Source: Lachnospiraceae bacterium
Lineage (GTDB): Bacteria > Bacillota > Clostridia > Lachnospirales > Lachnospiraceae
DNA length: 64,000 bases
Assembly: GCA_017624235.1 (NCBI GenBank)
Contig: JAGANL010000045.1
Coordinates: forward strand, 26,682 to 90,681
Direction: 5' to 3'
Part shown: positions 35,276 through 45,262 of the stretch, piece by piece
Numbering within the stretch: the first letter of the stretch is position 1
How the letters are laid out: each line of letters opens with the position of its first letter
Position numbers and translations under genes: made by a program
The notes under the pieces: model-generated
Told to the model about the DNA's origin: nothing
Seen by the model: the letters and a program-made list of their open reading frames with translations, nothing else
Database searches by the model: none

Positions 35276-35547
35276 CGATCCGGGTATTGGTCGGCGGTTA
35301 TCTGTTATATACCGCTTATTCTCTTATTGATGCACTGAAAAGCAATACCGGACAGCAAAAGCTGTTCTTTGGGGCTTTTCTGGTGCTGTTTACGGTGGCA
35401 GGAGGTTTCCTGGTCATACAGGGTGTACGTGCCCTGGCAGCCGGAAAATATGCTGGCGGTGCAATGGATACCTCTATAGAGGAAGATTGCGCTGCAGAAG
35501 TGTCATCGAAGGAACAGGAAACAGACGAAGCGAATCAGGATCATTAG
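35221..35547 (+). CDS. Small two-helix membrane protein of unknown function
   Basis: 108 residues, starting inside the chemoreceptor gene (55-base overlap) with AAAGGAG at 35203-35209. Two membrane helices at about 20-40 and 48-68, with a short loop (KSNTGQQK) and a strongly acidic C-terminal tail ([22 protein letters not shown]). I do not recognise a family. The overlap implies co-transcription with the receptor, and a terminator follows, so it may work with it or simply be linked. Confidence 0.65.
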   Translation: MQQENEKEKKYLPTKATLTIRVLVGGYLLYTAYSLIDALKSNTGQQKLFFGAFLVLFTVAGGFLVIQGVRALAAGKYAGGAMDTSIEEDCAAEVSSKEQETDEANQDH

Positions 35548-35575
35548 AACCAAAACCATAAGTTGTATCGAAAAA

Positions 35576-35617
35576 GAGGGCATATGCACAGGATGTTGTG
35601 TATACGCCCTCTTTTTT
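35576..35617 (+). terminator. Intrinsic terminator after the chemoreceptor operon
   Basis: GAGGGCATATGCACA (35576-35590) pairs with TGTGTATACGCCCTC with two wobble pairs, then TTTTTT. Confidence 0.88.
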
Positions 35618-35653
35618 GTCTATATTTGTGATTTTTGTCATAAAACCGGAATA

Positions 35654-35910
35654 TTGTACATGTACAACTTATGCAAAATGTACAGTAAAAACAGAATAAA
35701 AGGTTGACAAAAAGTGCAGAGTGATATATAGTATATACATAACTTGATTGGATAGAAGTTCCGAATCAAGGAAAAATGTACAGAAAACTTGATAATTCAG
35801 CCCGTATGCGAAACATAATGTACAAAATAAAGCTGATAATAAAAAGAAATTATTTTTTTAGTCGGGAAATGTTGTACAACATGAACAAGCAGAAAGGTTG
35901 TAAGTACAAG
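35654..35910 (+). promoter_or_regulatory. chvE promoter with multiple AraR-type operators
   Basis: Promoter TTGACA (35704-35709), 17 bases, TATAGT (35727-35732). AraR-like elements: perfect palindrome TTGTACATGTACAA (35654-35667); TGTACA at 35777 and 35819; perfect palindrome ATGTTGTACAACAT (35869-35882); TTGTAAGTACAA (35898-35909). Sites flank the promoter, allowing looping. This explains most of the 399-base gap before chvE; the rest of the leader shows nothing recognised. Confidence 0.7.
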
Positions 35911-35946
35911 TTTTCAAAAATTACATATTTAGGGAGGAATAGAAAC

Positions 35947-37122
35947 ATGAGAAAAAAACTTTTAGGCGCTTTACTTAGCGTGGCAATGGTTGCTTCCATG
36001 CTGGTAGGATGTGGCAGCACAGCTGAACCGGCAGCAGCAGATTCCGCAGCTCCGGCAGCAACAGAAGCAGCTCCGGCAGCAGACGCAGACGCAGATGCGG
36101 GCGAAGCAGCAGCTCCGGCATCCGCAGGCGGCAAGGTTGGTGTTGCGATGCCGACACAGTCTTCCGAAAGATGGATCAATGATGGTGCTAACATGAAAGC
36201 AAAGCTGGAAGCACTTGGCTACGAAGTAGACCTTCAGTATGCAGAGGATGACGTACAGATGCAGGTATCCCAGATCGAAAATATGATCGCAAGCGGTGTT
36301 AACTGCCTCGTTATCGCTTCCATCGACTCCGGCGCATTAGTAAACGTTGAAGAGCAGGCTAAGGCAGCAGGTATCCCGATTATCGCATATGACCGTCTGT
36401 TAATGGACACAGATGCAGTTTCCTACTATGCAACCTTTGATAACAAGGGTGTTGGTACAGCAATCGGCGAATACATCAAAGAAGCTAAGAAATTAGACGA
36501 TGCAAAAGCAAACGGCGAATCTTATACAATCGAGTTCTTCATGGGCTCCCCGGATGATAACAATGCACATATGTTATATGCAGGTGTTATGGAAGTATTA
36601 CAGTCGTACCTGGATGATGGCACACTCGTATGTAAGTCCGGCAGAACATCTTTTGATGACACATGTATCTTAAGATGGTCTCAGGAAACAGCTCAGCAGA
36701 ACTGTGAGAACTACTTAACAGGATTCTACGCTGACGAGAAGCTTGACATCTGCTGTACAGCATTCGATGGTTTCGCATATGGATGTAAGGCAGCTCTGGA
36801 AGGTGCTGGATATACAGTTGGAGAAGACTGGCCGTTAATCACAGGACAGGATGCAGAGCTTATGGCTACCAAGAACATCATCAGCGGATATCAGACAATG
36901 TCTATCTACAAAGATACACGTCTCCTTGCTGACAAGTGTGTAACCATGGTACAGGCAGTGTTAGAGGGTGCTGAACCGGAAATCAACGATACAGAGCAGT
37001 ACAACAACAACAAGATCGTTGTTCCGTCTTATCTGTGCACACCGGTAGCTGTTGATCAGTCCAACTACAAAGAGATTATTGTAGACGGTGGCTACTATAC
37101 AGAAGAGCAGTTAGCTGAGTAA
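35947..37122 (+). CDS. chvE: Multiple-monosaccharide ABC transporter substrate-binding lipoprotein, ChvE-like
   Basis: 391 residues: lipoprotein signal nearly identical to that of the YtfQ-like protein (LLSVAMVASMLVGC, Cys22), an Ala/Pro/Glu linker, then a type I binding fold of the ChvE group (GVAMPTQSSERWINDGANMK, YAEDDVQMQVSQIENMI, YDRLLMDTDAVSYYATFDN, EFFMGSPDDNNAHMLYAG). ChvE-MmsA-MmsB systems import pentoses and other aldoses. The frame extends upstream to 35776 but GGGAGG before ATG 35947 sets the start. AraR operators in front indicate arabinose induction. Confidence 0.92.
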   Translation: MRKKLLGALLSVAMVASMLVGCGSTAEPAAADSAAPAATEAAPAADADADAGEAAAPASAGGKVGVAMPTQSSERWINDGANMKAKLEALGYEVDLQYAEDDVQMQVSQIENMIASGVNCLVIASIDSGALVNVEEQAKAAGIPIIAYDRLLMDTDAVSYYATFDNKGVGTAIGEYIKEAKKLDDAKANGESYTIEFFMGSPDDNNAHMLYAGVMEVLQSYLDDGTLVCKSGRTSFDDTCILRWSQETAQQNCENYLTGFYADEKLDICCTAFDGFAYGCKAALEGAGYTVGEDWPLITGQDAELMATKNIISGYQTMSIYKDTRLLADKCVTMVQAVLEGAEPEINDTEQYNNNKIVVPSYLCTPVAVDQSNYKEIIVDGGYYTEEQLAE

Positions 37123-37142
37123 TCAGTTGTTTAGAACCTTTC

Positions 37143-37176
37143 GGGCGGCGGCAGAAAAACCGCCGCCCGTTGTTTT
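37143..37176 (+). terminator. Terminator-like attenuator between chvE and mmsA
   Basis: GGGCGGCGG (37143-37151) pairs perfectly with CCGCCGCCC (37160-37168), followed by GTTGTTTT. Same layout as between ytfQ and ytfR. Confidence 0.8.
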
Positions 37177-37210
37177 GAGTAAGAAAAGACAATGAAAGGA
37201 AGCTGAGAGA

Positions 37211-38761
37211 ATGTCTGATTATATCTTGGAAATGAATCACATAACGAAGGAATTCTCCGGCGTAAAGGCTTTGGATGATGTTAATCTGAAGGTAAAGCGC
37301 GGGGAGATACACGCGTTATGTGGAGAGAACGGAGCTGGTAAATCCACTCTTATGAATGTTCTGTCGGGTGTATATACCTACGGAAGCTATTCCGGTGACA
37401 TTGTTTACAACGGTGAAATATGTAAATTCCACAGCATCAGAGAGAGTGAAGCAAAGGGTATTGTTATTATTCATCAGGAGCTGGCGCTCAGCCCTAATCT
37501 TTCCGTTGCAGAAAACGTATTTTTAGGAAATGAACAGACTTCTGTAAAAGGAGTCATTAACTGGACGGAGACAAGAAAAAAAGCACAGGAAATGCTGGAG
37601 AGAGTCGGACTTGGACATGAAGATGTCAATGTTCCGATTGGAACGCTTGGTGTAGGAAAGCAGCAGCTGATCGAAATCGCAAAGGCGATGGCAAAGAAGG
37701 TAGAGCTGCTCATTCTGGATGAACCGACAGCGGCGCTGAACGATGAAGAAAGTAAGCAGCTGCTGGAAATCATGTTAGAATTAAAGAAACAGGGCATCAC
37801 ATGTATTATCATTTCACATAAATTAAACGAAATCAGCTATGTATCGGATGCGATTACGGTTATCCGTGATGGACATACGATCGAGACACTGGAAAAGGGC
37901 AAGGATGATTTTTCAGAGGACCGTATCATCAAGGGTATGGTTGGACGTGAGCTGACAAATCGTTATCCTCTGCGCGAGGGTGTAAAGATCGGAGATACCA
38001 TATTTGAAGTACAGAACTGGAATGCTTATCATCCGGATGATGAAAACAGACAGATTATCAAAAATGTCAATCTGAAGGTAAAGGCCGGAGAGGTTGTCGG
38101 ATTGGCAGGATTGATGGGAGCCGGCAGAACCGAGCTTGCGATGAGTATCTTCGGCAGAAGCTATGGGCAGAAGATTTCCGGTACGGTTAAGATCAATGGC
38201 AAAGAGGTGCATTTGAAATCAGTAAGAGATGCCATTGACAACAGACTGGCTTATGTATCAGAAGACAGAAAGACCTATGGTCTGGTACTGATTGATGATA
38301 TCAAACGAAACATGACTATGGCAGCACTTCGGAATTTCTTTTCGAAAAAGGGTGTTGTCAACGGAAACGATGAGATTGTTTCCGCAGAAGAATATAAGAA
38401 GCGTATCAATATTAAAGCCAATTCCATCGAGCAGACCGTTGGATCCTTATCCGGTGGTAATCAGCAGAAGGTGGTTCTGGCCAAATGGATGCTGACGCAG
38501 CCGGATGTGCTTATCCTCGATGAGCCGACCCGTGGTATCGATGTTGGTGCGAAATACGAAATCTATTGTGTTATCAATGAACTGGCGAAGGCCGGAAAAG
38601 CAGTCATCGTTATTTCTTCCGAAATGCAGGAAATCATCGGAACCTGTGACAGAGTATACGTCATCAATGAAGGCGCTATTGCAGGCGAGCTGTCTAAGGA
38701 GGAAGTAACACAGGAGAGAATTATGCAGTGCATTATGGCACATAACAGAAAGGGAGAATAG
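37211..38761 (+). CDS. mmsA: Multiple-monosaccharide ABC transporter ATP-binding protein (GguA/XylG type)
   Basis: 516 residues, duplicated ABC. First: [24 protein letters not shown] as signature region, [12 protein letters not shown]. Second: [23 protein letters not shown] and [11 protein letters not shown]. The C-terminal regulatory features follow the XylG/GguA pattern. Energises uptake by MmsB with ChvE. AAAGGAAGCTGAGAG precedes ATG 37211; the permease gene begins 2 bases after the stop. Confidence 0.93.
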   Translation: MSDYILEMNHITKEFSGVKALDDVNLKVKRGEIHALCGENGAGKSTLMNVLSGVYTYGSYSGDIVYNGEICKFHSIRESEAKGIVIIHQELALSPNLSVAENVFLGNEQTSVKGVINWTETRKKAQEMLERVGLGHEDVNVPIGTLGVGKQQLIEIAKAMAKKVELLILDEPTAALNDEESKQLLEIMLELKKQGITCIIISHKLNEISYVSDAITVIRDGHTIETLEKGKDDFSEDRIIKGMVGRELTNRYPLREGVKIGDTIFEVQNWNAYHPDDENRQIIKNVNLKVKAGEVVGLAGLMGAGRTELAMSIFGRSYGQKISGTVKINGKEVHLKSVRDAIDNRLAYVSEDRKTYGLVLIDDIKRNMTMAALRNFFSKKGVVNGNDEIVSAEEYKKRINIKANSIEQTVGSLSGGNQQKVVLAKWMLTQPDVLILDEPTRGIDVGAKYEIYCVINELAKAGKAVIVISSEMQEIIGTCDRVYVINEGAIAGELSKEEVTQERIMQCIMAHNRKGE

Positions 38762-38763
38762 TC

Positions 38764-39933
38764 ATGGATAAGAAGAAAACAGTTAATCTTGACATGAAGC
38801 AATATGGTATGGTTATTGTCCTTATTGCCGTATTTATCATTTTTGCTATTATGACAGGAGGAAAGAACCTTTCTCCTGCAAACATCAACAACCTGATCAT
38901 GCAGAACGGATACGTTGTTATCCTGGCAGTAGGTATGCTGCTTTGCGTATTAACCGGTAACGTCGATCTGGGCGTCGGCTCTATTGTAGCTCTTTGCGGT
39001 GCGGTAGTCGGTATTATGATGGTAGACTATAAGATGAGCATGTGGATTGCTATCGCGGCAGCTCTTGTGATCGGTCTTCTTTGCGGTATGTTCAGCGGCT
39101 TCTTTATTTCAAAGCTGGGAGTTCCGCCTTTCATCGTAACTCTGGCAACGATGTTGATGGGCCGCGGTCTTACATATACCCTGTTACAGGCGCAGACCAA
39201 AGGACCTCTGCCGACCAATTATACCTTCATCGGTGCAGGCTTCCTTCCGACCATCAAGATTCCGTTTGGTGACGGAACACTGGATCTGGTTTGTATTATC
39301 GTGGCAATCGTTGCTTCTGTACTGATTGTTCTTTCGGAATTAAAGAGCATTAATACAAAGAAGAAATATGGCTTTGCAACCAACCCGATGTGGCAGGTTG
39401 TTCTGAAAGAAGCTGTAATCATCTTCATTGTATGTGCATTCTTCTACAAGCTGGCACGCTACAACGGTATTCCGTTTGTATTGATCATCATGGGACTGTT
39501 AGTTGCCTTCTATCAGTTCATGACCAGCAAGACCGTTGCAGGCCGTCAGATTTATGCAATGGGTGGTAACCGTAAGGCTGCACAGCTTTCCGGTATCAAC
39601 ACAGACAAAGTATTCTTCTGGGTATATACGAATATGGGTATCCTTTGTGGTGTAGCCGGTATCGTATTATCCGCTCGTAATGCAGCAGCAACGCCGAAGG
39701 CCGGTGACCAGTTCGAAATGGATGCGATTGCTTCCTGTTACATCGGTGGTGCAGCCGTAGCCGGTGGTGCCGGTACAATCATGGGAGCTGTAGTCGGTGC
39801 GTTCATCATGGGTATTCTGAACAATGGTATGTCCTTATACGGATGGTCTACAGATATCCAGAAAATCGTAAAAGGTGCCGTTCTGTTAGGCGCTGTAACA
39901 GTAGACTTAATGTCAAAAAGAAAGAAAGGCTAA
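38764..39933 (+). CDS. mmsB: Multiple-monosaccharide ABC transporter permease (GguB/XylH type)
   Basis: 389 residues with ten or more membrane helices: IMQNGYVVILAVGMLLCVLTG, NVDLGVGSIVALCGAV, LGVPPFIVTLATMLMGRGLTY, YAMGGNRKAAQLSGIN and MDAIASCYIGGAAVAGGAGT. The insertion of extra helices in the middle, giving about 390 rather than 330 residues, is typical of XylH/GguB. Single permease, so a homodimer. Followed by a terminator and araR. Confidence 0.93.
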   Translation: MDKKKTVNLDMKQYGMVIVLIAVFIIFAIMTGGKNLSPANINNLIMQNGYVVILAVGMLLCVLTGNVDLGVGSIVALCGAVVGIMMVDYKMSMWIAIAAALVIGLLCGMFSGFFISKLGVPPFIVTLATMLMGRGLTYTLLQAQTKGPLPTNYTFIGAGFLPTIKIPFGDGTLDLVCIIVAIVASVLIVLSELKSINTKKKYGFATNPMWQVVLKEAVIIFIVCAFFYKLARYNGIPFVLIIMGLLVAFYQFMTSKTVAGRQIYAMGGNRKAAQLSGINTDKVFFWVYTNMGILCGVAGIVLSARNAAATPKAGDQFEMDAIASCYIGGAAVAGGAGTIMGAVVGAFIMGILNNGMSLYGWSTDIQKIVKGAVLLGAVTVDLMSKRKKG

Positions 39934-39965
39934 CGTGTAAACTGGCCTGAAAGAATGTGAGGAAT

Positions 39966-39998
39966 GGGCTGCCTTTCGGGGCGGCCCTTGTTATTTTA
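39966..39998 (+). terminator. Intrinsic terminator after mmsB, abutting araR
   Basis: GGGCTGCC (39966-39973) pairs with GGCGGCCC (39980-39987) with one wobble, then TTGTTATTTTAAT, which runs directly into the araR ATG at 40001. Confidence 0.8.
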
Positions 39999-40000
39999 AT

Positions 40001-41083
40001 ATGGAAAAAAACACACCGAAATATATCGAACTTGTAAAATGGATTCAGGAACAGATTGAAACAAAAAAATTAATACCGGGACAGAAAATGTTTTCTGAAA
40101 ACGAACTAAAGGATATGTTCGGGGTCAGCAGACAGACCGTACGTCATGCGATCAGCGTGCTGGAAAATGAGGGGATCATCCGAAGGGTACAGGGCAGCGG
40201 TACATATATCAACGATAACAGGCTTGCCAATCTGGAGAAACGTACCCGTATTTCGGTCGTTACAACCTATGTGGATGGATATATTTTCCCGCGTACAATA
40301 CAGGGCATCGAAAATGTACTGTTTGAACGGGGATATTCTGTGCAGATTGCTTTTACCAATAATCAGAATGAACGGGAAAAGACGATTCTGGAAGATATTA
40401 TCAGTCGGGATGAGGTAGCCGGAATTATTATGGAAACGACAAAAAGCGGCATTCCGAATCCGAATCTCCATCTGTATCAGGAGATACGAAAGCATAGGAT
40501 TCCTATTATATTCATCAACAGCTATTATCCGCTTCTGAAAATTCCACATGTATCGATAAACGACCGCATGGCAGGGAGAAGGGTTACGAGATATCTGATC
40601 TCGATGGGGCACAAAAACATCGGGGGTATCTTTAAGCTGGATGACGGGCAGGGACATTTGCGCTATGCAGGCTATGTGGATGCCATGACGGAAGCTGGAT
40701 TAGAGATTGATGATACCAGGATCCTGTGGGTGGATACGGAGGATGTAAAGCATCTGGAAAAATCAAGAGAGAAGATCCTGGACAGATTTAAAAACTGTAC
40801 CGGGCTGTTCTGTTATAACGATGAAGTCGCGTTCAGCCTGATTGAGATTCTGAAAAAGGAGAACATTCACGTACCGGACGATATTTCCCTGGCAAGTGTA
40901 GATGATTCGGAGCTGGCAGTTCTGGGAGATGTAGCCATTTCCTCCGTGCCGCATCCGATGGAGCATCTGGGAGAAAAGGCGGCAGAAAACCTTTTGAAGA
41001 TGATTAAAGATCCTACGTTTGACGGAACCTATGAATTTGATGTCAATGTAGTCAAGCGGGATTCTGTACGGAAGATAAGATAA
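40001..41083 (+). CDS. araR: AraR-type arabinose repressor (GntR HTH + LacI-type sensor)
   Basis: 360 residues, as in Bacillus AraR. N-terminal GntR winged HTH (KWIQEQIETKKLIPGQKMFS, ELKDMFGVSRQTVRHAISVLE, GSGTYI) and a C-terminal periplasmic-binding effector domain (SVVTTYVDGYIFPRTIQGIE, FINSYYPLLKIPHVSINDR, GLFCYNDEVAFSLIEIL, LASVDDSEL). Represses arabinose genes until L-arabinose binds. TTGTAC/GTACAA operators before chvE and araA are its likely sites. No ribosome site precedes the ATG: the bases upstream are the T-tract of a terminator, so translation may be weak or start elsewhere. Confidence 0.92.
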   Translation: MEKNTPKYIELVKWIQEQIETKKLIPGQKMFSENELKDMFGVSRQTVRHAISVLENEGIIRRVQGSGTYINDNRLANLEKRTRISVVTTYVDGYIFPRTIQGIENVLFERGYSVQIAFTNNQNEREKTILEDIISRDEVAGIIMETTKSGIPNPNLHLYQEIRKHRIPIIFINSYYPLLKIPHVSINDRMAGRRVTRYLISMGHKNIGGIFKLDDGQGHLRYAGYVDAMTEAGLEIDDTRILWVDTEDVKHLEKSREKILDRFKNCTGLFCYNDEVAFSLIEILKKENIHVPDDISLASVDDSELAVLGDVAISSVPHPMEHLGEKAAENLLKMIKDPTFDGTYEFDVNVVKRDSVRKIR

Positions 41084-41117
41084 AAATCGAAAGAAAACAA
41101 ACCTTTTCCATAGAATA

Positions 41118-41215
41118 TTGTACTGAAAATTATATGTGTACAACTTGCAAATTTGTACGTACAAGATGTATACTAAAAGCAGGTGGGAACAGTGAAAGTT
41201 GTACGATATACAACT
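41118..41215 (+). promoter_or_regulatory. araA control region with AraR operators
   Basis: TTGTACGTACAA (41153-41164) is a perfect core AraR site and overlaps the spacer of a likely promoter (TTGCAA 41144-41149 with TATACT 41169-41174). Further elements: TTGTAC (41118-41123), TGTACAA (41137-41143) and the inverted repeat AGTTGTA (41197-41203) / TACAACT (41209-41215) in the leader. Confidence 0.78.
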
Positions 41216-41254
41216 CACTGAAAAATAAGAATAAGGTTTAGAAGGAGGAACAAA

Positions 41255-42751
41255 ATGAAAGCAGCAAAAAACTACAAATTCTGGTTTTGTACAGGATCAC
41301 AGGATCTGTACGGAGATGAGTGCCTGAGAAAGGTAGCAGAGCATTCCGCAAAAATCGTAGAGGGGCTTAACGCAACAGGAAAATTACCGTTCGAGGTTGT
41401 ATTAAAGCCGACTCTGATCGATCAGGCATCCATCCGTAAGACCTTTAACGATGCAAATAACGATGAGGATTGTGCAGGTGTTATCACATGGATGCACACC
41501 TTTTCTCCGGCAAAGATGTGGATCATCGGTTTACAGGAATACAAAAAACCGCTTTGTCATTTACATACACAGTTTAATCAGGAAATTCCGTATGATTCCA
41601 TTGATATGGATTTCATGAATGAGAACCAGTCAGCACACGGCGATAGAGAGTACGGCCACATCGTAAGCCGTATGGGCATCGAGAGAAAGATTATCGTTGG
41701 ACACTGGACAGACGAAAAGGTTGTCGATAAGCTGGCAAGCTGGATGAGAACAGCAATTGGCGTGATGGAATCCTCTCACATCCGTGTATGCCGTTTCGGT
41801 GATAATATGAACAACGTTGCCGTAACAGAAGGTGATAAGGTAGAAGCACAGATTAAATTCGGCTGGGAAATCGATCACTACAACGTAAACGATCTGGTAG
41901 AGTATGTGGATGCTGTTGCAGCAGGCGATGTAAACGCTCTGGTAGACGAGTACTACAGCAAGTATAAGATTATCGACGAGGGAAGAGACTTAGACGAGTT
42001 TAAGAGACATGTGGCAGTACAGGCTCAGATCGAAATCGGTATGGAGAAGTTCTTAGAGGACAATAACTATCAGGCATTTGTAACACACTTTGGAATGCTG
42101 GGCGGCTTAAAGCAGCTTCCGGGTCTTGCAGTACAGAGATTGATGGAAAAGGGCTACGGCTTCGGCGGTGAAGGTGACTGGAAGACTGCAGCTATGGTTC
42201 GCCTGATGAAGATTATGGCAGAAGGCACAAAGGATGCGAAGGGAACTTCCTTCATGGAAGATTATACCTACAATCTGGTACCGGGCAAAGAGGGCATCTT
42301 ACAGGCTCATATGTTAGAGGTTTGTCCTTCTATTGCTGACGGCGAGATCGGAATCAAGGTAAATCCGCTGACCATGGGTAATCGTGAGGATCCGGCACGT
42401 CTTGTATTTACCAGCAAGACAGGTCCTGCTGTTGCAACAAGCCTTGTAGACCTTGGAAACCGTTTCCGTCTGATTATCAATGCAGTAGACTGCAAGAAGT
42501 GTGAGAAGCCGATGCCGAAGCTTCCGGTAGCAACTGCATTCTGGACACCTCAGCCGGATCTGGCAACAGGCGCAGAAGCATGGATCTTAGCAGGCGGAGC
42601 ACATCATACAGCCTTCTCCTACGATCTGTCCGTAGATCAGATGGTAGACTGGGCAGCAGCGATGGGAATTGAAAGCGTAGTGATTGATAACCATACGACC
42701 ATCCGTGATTTCAAGAACGAATTAAGATGGAACTCCATCGCTTTTAAATAA
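41255..42751 (+). CDS. araA: L-arabinose isomerase
   Basis: 498 residues, normal length. Converts L-arabinose to L-ribulose in the cytosol with Mn2+. The N-terminal FWFCTGSQDLYGDECL motif, TWMHTFSPAKMW, HLHTQFNQEIPYD, MGGLKQLPG-type core (MLGGLKQLPGLAVQ), GFGGEGDWKTAAM and the metal ligands in EDYTYNL and GAHHTAFS are all visible. GAAGGAGGA precedes ATG 41255. First gene of the catabolic operon, preceded by AraR operators. Confidence 0.97.
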   Translation: MKAAKNYKFWFCTGSQDLYGDECLRKVAEHSAKIVEGLNATGKLPFEVVLKPTLIDQASIRKTFNDANNDEDCAGVITWMHTFSPAKMWIIGLQEYKKPLCHLHTQFNQEIPYDSIDMDFMNENQSAHGDREYGHIVSRMGIERKIIVGHWTDEKVVDKLASWMRTAIGVMESSHIRVCRFGDNMNNVAVTEGDKVEAQIKFGWEIDHYNVNDLVEYVDAVAAGDVNALVDEYYSKYKIIDEGRDLDEFKRHVAVQAQIEIGMEKFLEDNNYQAFVTHFGMLGGLKQLPGLAVQRLMEKGYGFGGEGDWKTAAMVRLMKIMAEGTKDAKGTSFMEDYTYNLVPGKEGILQAHMLEVCPSIADGEIGIKVNPLTMGNREDPARLVFTSKTGPAVATSLVDLGNRFRLIINAVDCKKCEKPMPKLPVATAFWTPQPDLATGAEAWILAGGAHHTAFSYDLSVDQMVDWAAAMGIESVVIDNHTTIRDFKNELRWNSIAFK

Positions 42752-42803
42752 GATTGACACCGGCTGACAGATAAAACAGCCGAAAAAGGAGGATTTCAGG
42801 ACA

Positions 42804-44411
42804 ATGGGTCTTACAATAGAAGAAATCAAAACCACAATTGAAGGTGGAAAAACAGCTCTTGGTATCGAATTTGGTTCTACCCGTATCAAGGCTGTATTGG
42901 TGGGAGAGGACAACGCGCCGATCGCCTCCGGTGCACATGACTGGGAGAACCGCTATGTAGACGGTATCTGGACCTACACCTTAGAGGATATCTGGACCGG
43001 ACTTCAGGATGCTTACGCAAAGATGGCGGCAGACGTAAAGGCGCAGTACGGCATCACATTGACAAACATTGGAGCAATCGGCTTCAGTGCCATGATGCAC
43101 GGCTATATGCCCTTTGACAAGAGCGGTGAGCTGCTCGTACCGTTCCGTACCTGGAGAAATACGATTACGGCAGAGGCTTCCGAGAAGTTGACGGCGTTGT
43201 TCGATTTCCATATTCCGCAGAGATGGAGCATTGCACATCTGTATCAGGCGATTTTGAAAAAAGAGCCGCATGTAAAAGATATTGATTTTATGACAACTCT
43301 GGAGGGATATATTCACTGGAAACTGACCGGAGAAAAAGTGCTCGGTGTGGGTGAAGCATCCGGTATGTTCCCGATTGATTCCGAGACCAAGGATTATAAT
43401 GCCAAGATGGTTGCACAGTTTGATGAACTGGTGGCAGGCGAAGGCTTCCCGTGGAAGCTAAAGGACATTCTTCCGAAGTCTCTCGTAGCAGGCGAGAATG
43501 CAGGAACCCTGACAGAAGAGGGAGCGAAGCTTCTCGATGTCAGCGGCAGCTTACAGGCAGGTATTCCGCTCTGCCCGCCCGAAGGCGATGCGGGAACCGG
43601 TATGGTGGCAACCAATAGCGTTGCAAAGCGCACCGGTAATGTTTCTGCAGGAACCAGCGTATTTGCAATGATCGTACTGGAGAAGGAATTAAAGAAGGCA
43701 TATGAAGAGATCGACCTTGTGACAACTCCGACCGGATTCCCGGTAGCCATGGTACACTGCAATAACTGTACCTCCGATCTGAATGCGTGGGTAGGAATTT
43801 TCAAGGAGTTTGCAGAGAGCTTCGGTATCGAAGTGGATATGAATAAGCTGTTTGGCACATTATATCGTAAGGCGATGGAAGGAGATGCAGAGTGCGGTGG
43901 CTTGTTATCCTACGGCTACTTCTCCGGAGAACATATTACCGGCTTTGAAGAAGGCCGTCCGATGTTTGTTCGTACACCGGAAAGCAAATTCAATCTTGCA
44001 AACTTTATGCGTTCCCACTTATTTACAGCACTGGGAGCATTAAAGATTGGTCTGGATATTCTCTTAAAGGGTGAAGGTGTGAAGGTAGACCGGATTCTCG
44101 GACACGGCGGACTCTTTAAGACAAAAGGGGTCGGACAGAAGATTCTGGCAGCTGCTATGAATGCGCCGGTTTCCGTTATGGAAACAGCCGGTGAAGGCGG
44201 TGCGTGGGGAATGGCAGTTCTGGCTTCCTACATGAAGAATAAGGCAGACGGTGAAACTCTGGATGATTACCTGAACAATAAAGTATTTGCAGGTATGGAA
44301 GCAATCGAGGAGACACCGGATGAAAAGGATGTGGCAGGCTTTGATGCTTTCATCGAGCGCTATAAGTCCGGGCTTGCCATTGAGCGTGCAGCAGTAGAAA
44401 ACCTGAAATAG
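42804..44411 (+). CDS. araB: FGGY-family carbohydrate kinase, probable L-ribulokinase
   Basis: 535 residues. ATPase motifs of the FGGY family: [16 protein letters not shown] (phosphate 1), [52 protein letters not shown] and [17 protein letters not shown] with [11 protein letters not shown]. It differs in overall pattern from Bacillus/E. coli AraB, and is nearer the clostridial kinases found in arabinose operons, so the L-ribulose specificity rests on position between araA and araD. Product would be L-ribulose-5-phosphate. Confidence 0.85.
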   Translation: MGLTIEEIKTTIEGGKTALGIEFGSTRIKAVLVGEDNAPIASGAHDWENRYVDGIWTYTLEDIWTGLQDAYAKMAADVKAQYGITLTNIGAIGFSAMMHGYMPFDKSGELLVPFRTWRNTITAEASEKLTALFDFHIPQRWSIAHLYQAILKKEPHVKDIDFMTTLEGYIHWKLTGEKVLGVGEASGMFPIDSETKDYNAKMVAQFDELVAGEGFPWKLKDILPKSLVAGENAGTLTEEGAKLLDVSGSLQAGIPLCPPEGDAGTGMVATNSVAKRTGNVSAGTSVFAMIVLEKELKKAYEEIDLVTTPTGFPVAMVHCNNCTSDLNAWVGIFKEFAESFGIEVDMNKLFGTLYRKAMEGDAECGGLLSYGYFSGEHITGFEEGRPMFVRTPESKFNLANFMRSHLFTALGALKIGLDILLKGEGVKVDRILGHGGLFKTKGVGQKILAAAMNAPVSVMETAGEGGAWGMAVLASYMKNKADGETLDDYLNNKVFAGMEAIEETPDEKDVAGFDAFIERYKSGLAIERAAVENLK

Positions 44412-44427
44412 AGAGAGGTATCAGCAC

Positions 44428-45129
44428 ATGTTAGAAGAATTAAAAAAAGCAGTCTATGAAGCCAATATGGATCTGCCGAAATATGGACTCGTTACCTTTA
44501 CCTGGGGTAACGTAAGCGGTATCGACCGTGAAAAGGGTCTGTTTGTCATTAAACCAAGCGGTGTGGAGTATGATAAGCTGACACCGGATGATATGGTGGT
44601 AATGGATTTAAACGGCAATAAGGTAGAGGGTAAATATAAACCGTCCTCCGACACGGCAACTCATCTGGAAATCTACAAAGCATTTCCGGAGGTAGGCGGT
44701 GTGGTACATACCCATTCCTCCTATGCGACCAGCTGGGCGCAGGCAGGGAGAAGCATTCCGTGCTACGGAACCACACATGCAGATTATATGTACGGAGAGA
44801 TTCCGTGCGTCAGATGTCTGACTAAGGAAGAAATTGAAGGGGCCTATGAAGAAAATACAGGCCACCTGATCGTGAACGAATTTCAGCGTATGGGCAAGGA
44901 CCCGATGGCAGTTCCGGCAGTTTTGTGTAAGAACCACGGGCCGTTTGCCTGGGGCAAGGATGCACATGAGGCAGTGCACAATGCAGTGGTGCTGGAAGAG
45001 GTAGCTAAGATGGCATACCGCGCTGAGACGATCCAGCCGAGGATACAGCCGGCTCCGCAGGAGCTGCAGGATAAGCACTATTACAGAAAGCATGGTGCAA
45101 ACGCTTACTACGGCCAGGATGTAAAATAA
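44428..45129 (+). CDS. araD: L-ribulose-5-phosphate 4-epimerase
   Basis: 233 residues of the class II aldolase fold. Visible: [46 protein letters not shown], the zinc ligands [10 protein letters not shown] and [12 protein letters not shown], and [20 protein letters not shown]. Converts L-ribulose-5-P to D-xylulose-5-P, the entry into the pentose phosphate pathway. Begins 16 bases after the kinase gene. Confidence 0.95.
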   Translation: MLEELKKAVYEANMDLPKYGLVTFTWGNVSGIDREKGLFVIKPSGVEYDKLTPDDMVVMDLNGNKVEGKYKPSSDTATHLEIYKAFPEVGGVVHTHSSYATSWAQAGRSIPCYGTTHADYMYGEIPCVRCLTKEEIEGAYEENTGHLIVNEFQRMGKDPMAVPAVLCKNHGPFAWGKDAHEAVHNAVVLEEVAKMAYRAETIQPRIQPAPQELQDKHYYRKHGANAYYGQDVK

Positions 45130-45137
45130 AAGGAAAA

Positions 45138-45186
45138 GCCTGTGCAGAAATGAAAAGCGCAAAAATTGTGTGGAAATAGCACAGGC
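45138..45186 (+). terminator. Large-loop hairpin after araD
   Basis: GCCTGTGC (45138-45145) and GCACAGGC (45179-45186) are perfect complements but the loop is 33 bases and no T tract follows, so it may be an RNA-stability element or weak terminator rather than a classical one. Confidence 0.4.
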
Positions 45187-45262
45187 CATGTTGTAAAATG
45201 AGAAGAGTTACTGGCATATGTACAGTAACCCAAAACACAGAATAAAAACTGGAGGAACGAAC

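Noticed and set aside
35641-35946. Catabolite-responsive (cre) element before chvE
   Set aside because: No sequence close to TGWAARCGYTWNCW was found here or before araA or msmK.
35776-35946. N-terminal extension of the ChvE-like protein up to 35776
   Set aside because: It would precede a perfect lipoprotein signal, lacks a ribosome site and lies on operator elements.
45205-45262. AraR operator before transketolase
   Set aside because: Only a single TGTACA at 45219-45224 with a nearby GTTACTG/CAGTAAC hairpin; the other half-site is missing.
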